From NCBI RefSeq assembly GCF_003610495.1, contig NZ_RAPK01000006.1, positions 623,451-687,450 on the forward strand: a DNA stretch of 64,000 nt. Reading direction: 5' to 3'. The translations under genes and the position numbers were made by a program. Positions 43,821 to 52,509 of the stretch are shown here, in pieces. The notes beneath the pieces were generated by a model. The model worked only from the letters and a program-made list of their open reading frames with translations. It was not told where the DNA came from and did not search any database. Positions within the stretch are counted from its first letter, which is position 1, and each line of letters starts with the position of its first letter. Source of the stretch: Sinobaca qinghaiensis. GTDB lineage: Bacteria; Bacillota; Bacilli; Bacillales; Marinococcaceae.

Positions 43821-44714
43821 ATGCGCTTTAAAGATATCGCAATAAAATCAGCGGGCATTCCGCTGAACCCTATAACAGGTAGTTTTCTAAAAAGGTACTA
43901 TGCCTCGAAGCTGCCGCTTTGTTCTATGAAGGAAAATGAAAATATTGTCGTTATGGTTCCACACGTTGATGATGAAACCATTGGACTTGGAGGAACTATA
44001 CGTGCTCATGTAGAAAGTAACAGCAGGGTGCATGTTGTGCTCGTAACAGATGGAAGCCAAAGTGTAAGCGATCTGACAGCAGATGAATTAAAAGCTGAAC
44101 GACGCAGGGAAATGGAAAAGGTAAAAAAAGTTCTCGGGATTCAACAGGTGAGTTATCTGGATTTAAAGGACGGCGGTATCGTTCCGACAGAGGCTTCCAA
44201 CAGCAGGCTGAAAGGAATTTTGGAGACAGAACAGCCTGACATTATTTATACGAATACATTTATAGATGCTCATCCAGATCATACGAATACATCTCTAATG
44301 CTTGCTGATATGCTTCAAACGGTTCATCTGCAGAAAAAGCCGGTGATTCGTCTGTATGAAATAAACTGCCCGATTCCACCCGAATTCATAAATTGCGTCG
44401 TGAACGTTTCCAAAACAATGAAATACAAGAAAAAAGCGATTACTATTTTTTCTTCTCAGGCAATCGCTTTTGACGGATTTATTAAATTAAATAAATATAA
44501 AAGGCATCTTGTAAAGAAAAAAAGAATTTCCTACGCTGAAGCTTTTATTGAATTGGACACAGAAGCTTTCATTAAATCAGCTTTTCACATCAAGAGACAC
44601 GGTTATAATTTTAAGGCTGCTTTTAAACAGGCTAATCGAACAGAAACGCTGTTATGGGCAATCACTAAAAGCCAGGCCTTTAAAAAAGAAGTATATAGAA
44701 AATCACTCAGTTAA
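43821..44714 (+). CDS. PIG-L-family deacetylase
   Basis: 297-aa zinc-dependent N-acetylglucosamine deacetylase family protein. The metal motif PHVDDE (47-52) and the second signature DAHPDHTNTS are intact, followed by a basic C-terminal region of about 100 residues that is larger than in BshB-like bacillithiol enzymes. It probably de-N-acetylates a GlcNAc residue of the polymer or its precursor, adding positive charge. It begins 10 bp after the flippase stop; the ribosome site GGTGAACC is weak. Confidence 0.85.
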   Translation: MRFKDIAIKSAGIPLNPITGSFLKRYYASKLPLCSMKENENIVVMVPHVDDETIGLGGTIRAHVESNSRVHVVLVTDGSQSVSDLTADELKAERRREMEKVKKVLGIQQVSYLDLKDGGIVPTEASNSRLKGILETEQPDIIYTNTFIDAHPDHTNTSLMLADMLQTVHLQKKPVIRLYEINCPIPPEFINCVVNVSKTMKYKKKAITIFSSQAIAFDGFIKLNKYKRHLVKKKRISYAEAFIELDTEAFIKSAFHIKRHGYNFKAAFKQANRTETLLWAITKSQAFKKEVYRKSLS

Positions 44715-44755
44715 AATCCGGCATATAAGAATTGTTGTGAGAGGAGCTTCACTTA

Positions 44756-46126
44756 ATGAAAGGTTTACGATTTGAAAAATGGCACTATTCACTCGGTATA
44801 TTGTTTGCTTTTTACATATTGCTTCAGCCTTTTCTGGATCTGTTTGCATTTGTAGGTATACCTGTTTCCACTTTAATACGGGCCCTTGTTATTCCCTTAG
44901 GGCTGGTATTTATTTTAGGATTTTCTTCTGTAAAGTGGACGAAAATCTCATTAATTTACCTGGCTGTGTTGTTCATATATATGGGACTTCACTTCATCAA
45001 TAACATGATTTTCAAAGACCCAATCAGTATGGGAGAAGAAATTACCTATATTATAAAGACCGTTTACTTCGCGGTCATGCTGATCGTATACATCATGCTG
45101 TTCTTTACGTTAAAATCCAGATGGAATATAAAAAAGACTATACCCAAATTCATTTATATTAACTTACTGGTCGTCTCTATTATTGTACTGCTGGCTCATA
45201 TTACAGGTACCGGACAGCGCAGTTACGGTATGCTGCTTAGAGAAGGCCACACGGGATGGTTTTTCTCCGGAAACGAACTGAGTGCGATCTATGCCATGGG
45301 ATTCTGTTTCGCCGTATTGTTTTTCCTGAAAACAAAGCGTGGATTGATCAAATGGCTGATGATTCCCGCATTATTTTTGATGATATTAGCGATGCTTAAT
45401 ATTGGAACAAAAGTCGCCTTTGGAGGAGCGGTCATTGCCCTGCTGCTAGGGGTAGTAACGTCCTTCTGGGAATTAATTAAAAAGAAAAAAGGCCTTAATC
45501 TTATTATTATCACGGCGCTGACCGTAGTGACACTTGCGATTTCCCCTTTTATGGCTATCGGAAATAATCTGGGGGTTTCCATGGATATCTCCCAGGCCCC
45601 GGCAGAAGAAGAGGGAGAGGAAAGCGCTGCTGAAGAAGGTGGAAGTGTTGATTCAGGGGAAACCCCGGAAAATGTTTCGGAAGGGCCTGCTTTAGGACCG
45701 ATTCAATCCTTTTTCCTAAGTGGAAGAGAAAGCTTTTTCAATGATTCACTGACTCAATTTCAGGCAGCTCCCGTTTCCCAGAAGATTTTAGGCATGGGAC
45801 GAGGAGGTAATTACGAAGAAACCTCTAAATTCATTGAAATGGATTTTATTGACTGGTTCTTTAATTTCGGATTTGTTGGATTTATTTTATTAATGATTCC
45901 GCTGGCAGCAGTTGGCGGAGCCAGCATAGTAAATATATTGAAAAACGGCAGGCTGTTCAGCTTAAACGTTTTATTTTCCGGACTTGCCACGTGTATTGGA
46001 CTTGGTGCTGCATTTACAGCCGGCCATGTGCTGTCTTCTCCGGGAGCCGGTATTTACCTGGCTGTTGGACTGGCCTTTCTTTTTACAATGTCTATGAAAA
46101 AAGAAACTGGAAATAGAAGATGGTAA
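44756..46126 (+). CDS. Wzy-like O-antigen polymerase/ligase family membrane protein
   Basis: 456-aa protein with about 11-12 hydrophobic spans and one large outside loop (about 270-360) that contains a striking acidic insert (EEEGEESAAEE...) before a conserved-looking GRESFFNDSLTQF segment. The span FSGNELSAIYAMGF matches the O-antigen ligase/polymerase family. Its expected role is to polymerise flipped repeat units. GAGAGGAGC precedes the ATG. The stop overlaps the next gene by 7 bp, so translation is coupled. Confidence 0.85.
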   Translation: MKGLRFEKWHYSLGILFAFYILLQPFLDLFAFVGIPVSTLIRALVIPLGLVFILGFSSVKWTKISLIYLAVLFIYMGLHFINNMIFKDPISMGEEITYIIKTVYFAVMLIVYIMLFFTLKSRWNIKKTIPKFIYINLLVVSIIVLLAHITGTGQRSYGMLLREGHTGWFFSGNELSAIYAMGFCFAVLFFLKTKRGLIKWLMIPALFLMILAMLNIGTKVAFGGAVIALLLGVVTSFWELIKKKKGLNLIIITALTVVTLAISPFMAIGNNLGVSMDISQAPAEEEGEESAAEEGGSVDSGETPENVSEGPALGPIQSFFLSGRESFFNDSLTQFQAAPVSQKILGMGRGGNYEETSKFIEMDFIDWFFNFGFVGFILLMIPLAAVGGASIVNILKNGRLFSLNVLFSGLATCIGLGAAFTAGHVLSSPGAGIYLAVGLAFLFTMSMKKETGNRRW

Positions 46127-46632
46127 CAAATAAAAAAGGGAGAGGGGCAGGGTCTGCTGTGGACAAAAAGAAAAAAGTAATGATGATTTCTTCCATTGGA
46201 GGACACCTCACCCAGCTTCTTCAGCTGGAGCCGGTATTCACGCAGTATGACTACCATATAGTAACGGAAAAATCATCAATCACCCTGGAAATGAAAAAGA
46301 AGTATCCTATGTCCTATCTGGTATATGGGGCAAGAAATTACCCAGTACGATACATCTTCAAATTTTCATACAACATTATCAAATCGTTTCTGCTGTTTTT
46401 AAAGTACCGTCCGGATGTAGTTATTACGACAGGCACCCACACGGCGGTTCCGATGTGTTACATTGCAAAGCTGTTCCGGAAAAAAGTAGTGTTCATTGAG
46501 AGCTTTTCCAAATCTTCTTCAGCTAACCTTTCTGGACGGATGGTGTATCCTATTGCTGACTTATTTGTAGTTCAGTGGGAATCCATGCTGAAAGTATATC
46601 CAAAAGCTGTTTACGGAGGGACTATCTATTGA
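46120..46632 (+). CDS. PssD/Alg14-like glycosyltransferase subunit
   Basis: 170-aa N-terminal half of a split GT28-type transferase. KVMMISSIGGHLTQLLQLEPVF and YRPDVVITTGTHTAVPMCYIAKLF...VVFIESF are diagnostic of PssD/Alg14, the acceptor-binding membrane-associated subunit. ATG at 46120 overlaps the polymerase stop. A GTG at 46159 with GAGAGGGG upstream is an alternative start that would remove the first 13 residues. It is paired with the next gene, as in pssDE and cps14FG loci. Confidence 0.88.
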   Translation: MVTNKKGRGAGSAVDKKKKVMMISSIGGHLTQLLQLEPVFTQYDYHIVTEKSSITLEMKKKYPMSYLVYGARNYPVRYIFKFSYNIIKSFLLFLKYRPDVVITTGTHTAVPMCYIAKLFRKKVVFIESFSKSSSANLSGRMVYPIADLFVVQWESMLKVYPKAVYGGTIY

Positions 46633-47105
46633 TATTCGTTATTCTTGGAACCCATGAACTGCCCTTTACACGCCTGTTAAATGAAGTAGAGCGTTTAAAA
46701 AAAGAAGGATTCATTGAAGACGAAATTATCGTACAGAATGGCAATACTCCTTTTAAGAGCGGGTATATGGAACTGCGGCCATTTGTTACATTTGAGCAGA
46801 TGGATCAGCTGTTTGATGAAGCACGGCTGATTATTACCCATGCCGGTACTGGGTCGGTTATTACCGGACTGAAAAAAAAGAAAAAAGTTATTGCTGCACC
46901 GAGGCTGGAAAAGTATGGAGAACATAATGATGACCACCAGCTGCAGTTAACAGAAAGCTTCACGGAACAGGGACATATTCTGAATTGGGGAGAAGGAGAC
47001 AACCTGCTCGAGCTCATCCACGAGTCCGAAACATTTGAACCCAAACCATTTCAGTCCAAACAGGAGCAGATGTTTTCCGTAATTAAAAATTTTATTGATC
47101 AATAA
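46629..47105 (+). CDS. PssE/Alg13-like glycosyltransferase subunit
   Basis: 158-aa C-terminal half of the split transferase, carrying the nucleotide-sugar site. IFVILGTHELPFTRLLNEVE, ARLIITHAGTGSVITGLKKKKKVIAAPR and the EHNDDHQLQLTESF motif match Alg13/PssE. The start is a TTG sharing bases with the TGA of the previous gene (TTGA, 46629-46632), with GGAGGG about 9 nt upstream, giving tight 1:1 coupling of the two subunits. It would add a beta-linked sugar to the lipid-linked acceptor. Confidence 0.88.
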   Translation: MIFVILGTHELPFTRLLNEVERLKKEGFIEDEIIVQNGNTPFKSGYMELRPFVTFEQMDQLFDEARLIITHAGTGSVITGLKKKKKVIAAPRLEKYGEHNDDHQLQLTESFTEQGHILNWGEGDNLLELIHESETFEPKPFQSKQEQMFSVIKNFIDQ

Positions 47106-47126
47106 TACCTATTCAGGGGAGGTTCC

Positions 47127-48089
47127 ATGTCTATTCGGCTGTATCATCCAGAAGACCGTGAAGCGGTAAGGGCTTTATTTAAGAAAGTGTTTGATAAAGA
47201 GCATCCCGATTCATATTGGGAATGGAAATATTCCAGCCCGCCCCTCAAGCCTTTGGTATTAGTATGGGAGGAAAACGAACAGATATTAGGTCATATCGCT
47301 CTTTGGGTGATGCCGGCATATATAGAAGGCCGTTCTTCTAAAATAGGGCTTAGAATGGATACGATGGTTGATCCGGAAGCAAGAGGAAAAGGCATTTATA
47401 ACTATTTGAATCAGGACATGCTGCAGCGGGCTGAAGCAGAAAATATTGTGATGCTTTACGGATTTCCCTCTCCGGCAGCTAACAGCCGGCTGCTAAAGTA
47501 CACGAACGCCAGCCATCAGGTGAATATTTCCCGCCGGATTTTATATGCTCCTGCCAGATTAAAACGAGGCAGCAATAAAGCCGATGTAAGCCAGTTAACG
47601 TTTAAGCCTGTAGCAGAGTGCGGGCCGGAATTTAATGAACTGGCCTCTCAAAATAAAGACCAGTGGCCGGTGCATGTAAATAAGTATGCGGATTTTTTGA
47701 ACTGGAGGTATTTTCAACATCCGGTTAACTCGTATAAAATGACTGCCTGCTATATGGAAGGAAAGTTAAGAGGATACGTTGTGACGAAAAAAGAAAAGAA
47801 AAAAGTAAAAGGGCTGCCGATCGGCATAGGAAGCATTGTTGACATTTCCGCAGGTACGGCAGAAGAATCAGAAGCGTTAGCGCGTGAAGCTGTGTATGAG
47901 CTGAAATCATGCCTGGTCGTGCAGACATGGACGCTTCCGCATTCCGGATTGGCAGATTCCCTGCAGCATTTGGGCTTTAAGGAAAAGGACCAGCCGCTTC
48001 CTTTTGTCACGCATAATCTTTCCTCTTCCCCATCTTTGGATGACCCATCCAGTTGGTTTATTACCCAGGGTGATGTCGATTCTTTTTAA
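47127..48089 (+). CDS. GNAT-family N-acetyltransferase
   Basis: 320-aa acyl-CoA-dependent acetyltransferase. The N-terminal half (1-150) has the GNAT fold with LRMDTMVDPEARGKGIYNYLNQDML as the acyl-CoA-binding loop; the second half resembles a second, Eis-like GNAT module (about 170-300). It follows the split glycosyltransferase by 21 bp with GGGGAGG before the ATG, so it is the last gene of the polymer operon. It may acetylate an amino sugar of the repeat unit, opposing or following the PIG-L deacetylase (inference). Confidence 0.8.
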   Translation: MSIRLYHPEDREAVRALFKKVFDKEHPDSYWEWKYSSPPLKPLVLVWEENEQILGHIALWVMPAYIEGRSSKIGLRMDTMVDPEARGKGIYNYLNQDMLQRAEAENIVMLYGFPSPAANSRLLKYTNASHQVNISRRILYAPARLKRGSNKADVSQLTFKPVAECGPEFNELASQNKDQWPVHVNKYADFLNWRYFQHPVNSYKMTACYMEGKLRGYVVTKKEKKKVKGLPIGIGSIVDISAGTAEESEALAREAVYELKSCLVVQTWTLPHSGLADSLQHLGFKEKDQPLPFVTHNLSSSPSLDDPSSWFITQGDVDSF

Positions 48090-48095
48090 CGGCAT

Positions 48096-48134
48096 AAAAA
48101 AAGCGTTTTTCCGATTAGCGGAAAAACGCTTTTT
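48096..48134. terminator. Bidirectional terminator between the GNAT and LCP genes
   Basis: AAAGCGTTTTTCCG and CGGAAAAACGCTTT form a 14-bp perfect stem with an ATTAG loop between convergent genes. Confidence 0.95.
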
Positions 48135-48135
48135 C

Positions 48136-49305
48136 TTATTCTACTGTAGAAAAGTAGGGTGTTTGTTCGCCTGAAGATTCACTCTGCGGCTGGCTTTCCT
48201 GTTCAGCCGGCTGCTCTTCCTGCTCTACAGGAGCCTGAGTTTCAGCCGGCTGTTCTTCAACCGGAGCTTCTCCGGCAGAAGGAGAACCGGAGGTAGGCTG
48301 TTCCGGCATATAGGCGTTTGTGCCTTCAATTTCCAGGTGATCGGTTAACGTTTCAGATATTTCTTCGCGTGATCCCTGGTCAAGCTGGTAATAATAGATA
48401 CCGTTGATTGTAGCGTCTGTGCCCCCGAGCTGAAGGCTTTCTACATCGTCAAGTGAACGGGAATAGCCCTGCAGCGATACCAGGTTTCCAAAGGTGAAGT
48501 TCATCCTCATATTCGAACGCACGCTGTCAAACACGTCATCAAATTTATTAATCGAAGAAAACGAAGCGGATTTGTTAATCAATGATTCAATGACTATCTG
48601 CTGGCGTTCGCCTCGACCAAGATCTCCACGGGGATCCTGCTTTCTCATGCGGACAAAAGCCAGTGCTTCTTCTCCATTTAAGGTCTGTTCGCCTTCTTCA
48701 ATTTGAATAGCATTAGGGTTGCTTTCACTGTCCTGCTCGGTAAAAGCGAGCGGAGAGTCGACTTCAATACCTCCAAGGGCATCAACGATTTCGACAAAAG
48801 CGATAAAATCAAGCTTTATATAATAATCCACGGGGATATTAAAAAGGTTTTCTACACTTTCAATAGCAAGATCAGTTCCACCGTATGCATGGGCATGGGT
48901 GATTTTATCTTCGCCCCGGCCGGGGATATTAACTAAAGAGTCTCTCGGGATACTGGTAGTCTTAACTGTTTTTTCATCTTTATTAAATGTAGCAAGCACC
49001 ATTGCATCTGTGCGGCCTTCCAGATTGGAGCCGTCTCTGTCATCAACGCCCATAATCAGGACGGAAAAGTTATCTTCCTGCAGATCAACGGCTTCTGTAC
49101 GCAGATCTGATTTTTCGCCTCGTTCGAGTTCTTCCTGGGTATCGGCGGTAACGCTGCTGAGCTGGATAAGGAAATAGCCGGCTGCAACCGCTACGGCTAA
49201 TACTCCAAGGATTCCGAGAAGACCGAAAATTTTAATTATTCTCCGGCGGCGGCGTACCTTTTTATTCCGGCGCTGGAGTCTTGTTTGTTCATTTATATCT
49301 GCCAT
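48136..49305 (-). CDS. LytR-CpsA-Psr (LCP) family wall-polymer ligase
   Basis: 389-aa membrane-anchored enzyme. A basic N-terminus (RRNKKVRRRRR) and one span (about 24-47) are followed by the LCP domain (about 80-290): LIMGVDDRDG, GRTDAMVLATFN, TTSIPRDSLVNIPG, KITHAHAYGG and RMRKQDPRGDLGRGERQQ. The conserved Arg/Asp residues that bind polyprenyl pyrophosphate are visible. A Glu/Gln/Pro-rich tail of about 60 residues follows. LCP proteins (TagTUV) attach finished glycopolymers to peptidoglycan, the last step of the pathway encoded next door. B. subtilis lytR lies in the same chromosomal context. Confidence 0.92.
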   Translation of the reverse strand: MADINEQTRLQRRNKKVRRRRRIIKIFGLLGILGVLAVAVAAGYFLIQLSSVTADTQEELERGEKSDLRTEAVDLQEDNFSVLIMGVDDRDGSNLEGRTDAMVLATFNKDEKTVKTTSIPRDSLVNIPGRGEDKITHAHAYGGTDLAIESVENLFNIPVDYYIKLDFIAFVEIVDALGGIEVDSPLAFTEQDSESNPNAIQIEEGEQTLNGEEALAFVRMRKQDPRGDLGRGERQQIVIESLINKSASFSSINKFDDVFDSVRSNMRMNFTFGNLVSLQGYSRSLDDVESLQLGGTDATINGIYYYQLDQGSREEISETLTDHLEIEGTNAYMPEQPTSGSPSAGEAPVEEQPAETQAPVEQEEQPAEQESQPQSESSGEQTPYFSTVE

Positions 49306-49527
49306 TTAGTTAACTGCTCCCTCACATATGATGTTCTAGTATTTTCCCAAGCTGTCGTATAGATGGAGCTTCCTTATGAATGTCTACTCAAGGCCTGTGC
49401 TCCTTTACGGCTTTTTCACGGCAAACAGCCACTTCTCTTCATTCTACAGAAAGACCTTCAGATAGTAAATATGGGATATGTATATTCAATTTCCTCTATG
49501 TAAGACGCTGTAACAAAACAATAGTTA

Positions 49528-49568
49528 CAAAAAAAGAATAATCCTTTTTTTTAGAGAAAGGATTATTC
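49528..49568 (-). terminator. Terminator of yvyE
   Basis: On the minus strand GAATAATCCTT and AAGGATTATTC pair around an A/T-rich loop and are followed by a T-run; the hairpin overlaps the end of yvyE. Confidence 0.8.
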
Positions 49569-50198
49569 AAGTGTTCGTTCAAGAAAAGCGGTATTTCCTT
49601 CTTTAACCTCTGCCTGGCCGTTGGATAGTTCAGTGATCCAGGCGGTAAAGGTTTCTGTTTCTGCCGCCGCCACATACGTATCTATATGCACGTTTTCCTC
49701 GTAGCGGATGTCCTTCAGCTGGTAGGAGGAACGGCGGATATCGTTTTCGAGTTTTCCGAGCAGGGTGTAATCTGCCGTTACGGTCATAATCTGCGTGCGG
49801 ATGCGTTCGACAACACCGACAGCCGAGATGGCCTCGGTAACCGAAGAACCGTAGGCACGGATTAAGCCGCCGGCGCCGAGCTTGATGCCGCCGAAATATC
49901 TGGTTACAACAACGACCGTGTTTTTCAGCTTCTGCTTTTTGAGCACGTCGAGCATGGGGACCCCGGCTGTGCCGCTTGGCTCTCCGTCATCATTTGCTTT
50001 TTGGATGTGATCCTGCTCGCCGATAAGGTAGGCCGAGCAGTTATGATTGGCATTTTTATGCTCCTTTTTAACCTCTTCTATAAAAGACTGCGCCTCCTCT
50101 TCTGTGTAGGCGCGCCGGACGAAAGTAATAAACCGGGATTTCTGGATAACAATTTCGTGGGTTCCGGGCTGTTTAACGGTGTAATAAGATGTAAGCAT
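49563..50198 (-). CDS. yvyE: YigZ/IMPACT-family protein YvyE
   Basis: 211-aa protein of the UPF0029/IMPACT family. N-terminal domain signature: KSRFITFVRRAYTEEEAQSFIEEVKKEHKNANHNCSAYLIG, then DGEPSGTAGVPMLDVL and VVVVTRYFGGIKLGAGGLIRAYGSSVTEAI. The C-terminal DUF1949-like part follows. The molecular role is not established in Bacillus; relatives act in translation or stress responses. It lies divergent from degS exactly as in B. subtilis. AAGGAG before the ATG. Confidence 0.92.
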   Translation of the reverse strand: MLTSYYTVKQPGTHEIVIQKSRFITFVRRAYTEEEAQSFIEEVKKEHKNANHNCSAYLIGEQDHIQKANDDGEPSGTAGVPMLDVLKKQKLKNTVVVVTRYFGGIKLGAGGLIRAYGSSVTEAISAVGVVERIRTQIMTVTADYTLLGKLENDIRRSSYQLKDIRYEENVHIDTYVAAAETETFTAWITELSNGQAEVKEGNTAFLERTLE

Positions 50199-50489
50199 AT
50201 GGTAACTCCTTCTAGTTATGTCATCACACTATAATCATATTGTAAAACAACGTAAAAATAATAAATGTTATGATTTATAAAGACATTTTACGAGAATGTT
50301 AATAAAATAGGAACAAATTATTTTTTTAAAACCTGTAATAGGTAATTCAGAATGTGCTAAACTAATCATAGCAAAGCGTTATTTTTTGTAGAGGCTGAGA
50401 AGCCGGAAAGAAAATACGCAGGCTAAAAAATCATTCTTTCCCCCTTGGAATACATTAGGTAAAGGATGTAAAAAGGGTGAGGGGTATCC

Positions 50490-51614
50490 TTGGTATGGAA
50501 ACCTGCTTTAGATGAAGTAGTAAAGAAAATGCTCGGTACTGTGGACCTAAGCAAACGCCAGCTTTTTGATATCGGCGAGCAGTCGCGGTCCGAATTTGAC
50601 GCATTGAATGATGAATTAAGAGAGATAAAGAAAAAAGTAGCAGCAACGATTGAAGCTTCGGACAAAATGGAAATCCGTGCCCGTATTGCAAGAAACAGAT
50701 TAGCGCAGATGAGCCGGACTTTCAAGGAATACAGCGACAAAGATGTTCAGAATGCCTATGAGAAAGCAAATGCTCTTCAGGTAGAGCTTGCTGTTGTGCG
50801 CCAGGAAGAGAAGCAGCTGCGGGAGCGGCGCGATTATATTGAACGCCGGCTCGTGCTTCTGCAGGAACAGATCGGCAAAGCCGAAACGCTCATTCACCAG
50901 GTGTCGGTCGTGTATAACTTTTTGGACGGAGATTTAAAAGATGTTGGGGAACTGGTGGCAAACGCGAAAGAGAAACAGCGTTTCAGCTTAAAAATTATTG
51001 AAGCACAGGAAGAAGAACGAAAGAAAGTCGCCCGGGAAATTCATGACGGCCCGGCGCAGATGCTGGCAAACGTCATGCTGCGATCCGAGCTTGTCGAGCG
51101 CGTGTATAACGATAAGGGCATTGAACCTGCTCTTGAGGAAATAAGGGATGTGCGTTACCTGATCCAGGACAGCCTGGCAGAGGTGAGGCGCATCATTTAT
51201 GACCTCCGCCCGATGGCACTCGATGATCTCGGCCTGGTTCCGGCCCTGCGGAAATACCTGCAGACGGTGGAGGAACGCACCGGCATGACGATCTATTTCC
51301 GGGAGCTCAGCACAGCGCTGCGGCTTCCCCCGCATGTAGAAATTGCGTTATTCCGCTTAATTCAGGAAGCAGTTCAGAACACGTCCAAGCATGCAGAAGC
51401 TGATATGGTCCGCGTCAATCTGGAAGTGGGAAACGATTTTGTGACCGCTTTAATTAAAGATAACGGCAAGGGATTTGAAACAGAAAAGTCAAAGGAAAAT
51501 TCATTTGGCATTGTCGGCATGAAGGAAAGAGTACTGGCCCTTAATGGGGAAATGCGCGTTCAGTCGGAACCTGGAAAAGGAACCACGGTGATCATTAAGA
51601 TACCGCTGGAATGA
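50490..51614 (+). CDS. degS: Two-component sensor histidine kinase DegS
   Basis: 374-aa cytoplasmic sensor kinase. The N-terminal DegS-type sensory coiled-coil (about 5-165) has no membrane span; the HisKA_3 dimerisation domain carries the phospho-His185 in EEERKKVAREIHDGPAQMLANVM, followed by IIYDLRPMALDDLGLVPALRKYL and an ATPase domain with DNGKGF and FGIVGMKERV. It phosphorylates DegU, controlling exoenzymes, competence and motility. Start is a TTG five bases after GAGGGG. Its length and pairing with degU match B. subtilis. Confidence 0.95.
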   Translation: MVWKPALDEVVKKMLGTVDLSKRQLFDIGEQSRSEFDALNDELREIKKKVAATIEASDKMEIRARIARNRLAQMSRTFKEYSDKDVQNAYEKANALQVELAVVRQEEKQLRERRDYIERRLVLLQEQIGKAETLIHQVSVVYNFLDGDLKDVGELVANAKEKQRFSLKIIEAQEEERKKVAREIHDGPAQMLANVMLRSELVERVYNDKGIEPALEEIRDVRYLIQDSLAEVRRIIYDLRPMALDDLGLVPALRKYLQTVEERTGMTIYFRELSTALRLPPHVEIALFRLIQEAVQNTSKHAEADMVRVNLEVGNDFVTALIKDNGKGFETEKSKENSFGIVGMKERVLALNGEMRVQSEPGKGTTVIIKIPLE

Positions 51615-51701
51615 AAAGTTAATAAAATGAGCGGCTGAAACATGCTGGACACATAGTTCTACTAGACTATGCCGAGGTATGTATTCGAAAGGATGAATGT
51701 G

Positions 51702-52406
51702 ATGATACAAGAGCATATTAAGTTAGTATTAATAGACGACCACCAGCTGTTCCGCGAAGGTGTAAAGCGAATTTTAAACATGGAAGATAATTTTGAGGTA
51801 GTCGGAGAAGGCGATGACGGCGAGCAGGCAGTTTCCCTTGTCGAAGAAAACGAACCGGACGTTGTGCTGATGGACATTAATATGCCCAATATCAACGGCG
51901 TTGAGGCGACCAGACAGCTTCTTGACCGCTTCCCAAAAGTGAAAGTCCTGATCCTTTCAATTCATGACGATGAAACATACGTCACCCACGTTCTGAAATC
52001 AGGGGCTTCCGGCTATCTGCTCAAGGAAATGGATGCCGATGCGCTGATTGAAGCCGTAAAAGTAGTCGGATCCGGGGGCGCCTATATTCATCCAAAGGTC
52101 ACCCAGAACCTGATTAAGGAATACCGCCGCCTGGCCCTTGGCACAGAAGGCGAAATGGAGCCGGAGGAAATCGGCTACCGGGAAGTGGAATACCGCAAGC
52201 CGCTTCATATCCTGACAAGACGCGAGTGCGAAGTGCTTCAGCTGATGACAGACGGCTACAGCAACCGCATGATCGGAGAAGCGCTCTATATCAGTGAAAA
52301 AACGGTGAAAAACCACGTAAGTAATATTCTGCAGAAAATGAACGTAAATGACCGTACCCAGGCCGTGGTCGAAGCCATCAAAAAAGGCTGGGTCAAAGTC
52401 AGATAA
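51702..52406 (+). CDS. degU: Two-component response regulator DegU
   Basis: 234-aa response regulator. Receiver domain with [10 protein letters not shown], phospho-acceptor Asp58 in [10 protein letters not shown], and [35 protein letters not shown]. The C-terminal LuxR-type HTH is [60 protein letters not shown]. The ATG at 51702 lies 8 nt after AAAGGA; upstream in-frame starts are less well placed. In Bacillus, unphosphorylated DegU primes comK transcription and the phosphorylated form represses or activates flagellar genes; both target classes occur in this window. Confidence 0.95.
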   Translation: MIQEHIKLVLIDDHQLFREGVKRILNMEDNFEVVGEGDDGEQAVSLVEENEPDVVLMDINMPNINGVEATRQLLDRFPKVKVLILSIHDDETYVTHVLKSGASGYLLKEMDADALIEAVKVVGSGGAYIHPKVTQNLIKEYRRLALGTEGEMEPEEIGYREVEYRKPLHILTRRECEVLQLMTDGYSNRMIGEALYISEKTVKNHVSNILQKMNVNDRTQAVVEAIKKGWVKVR

Positions 52407-52428
52407 GGCAGACGCTATAAAGTAAAGG

Positions 52429-52460
52429 AAGCCGGAGGTGTCATGCATCTTCGGCTTTTC
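52429..52460 (+). terminator. Hairpin terminator after degU
   Basis: AAGCCG and CGGCTT at the base with inner partial pairing (AG/CT), then TTTTCTT. Confidence 0.55.
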
Positions 52461-52509
52461 TTATCCTGACGGAAAGAAATTCCATTCTATAATAAAGCGA
52501 GGAACGAGT

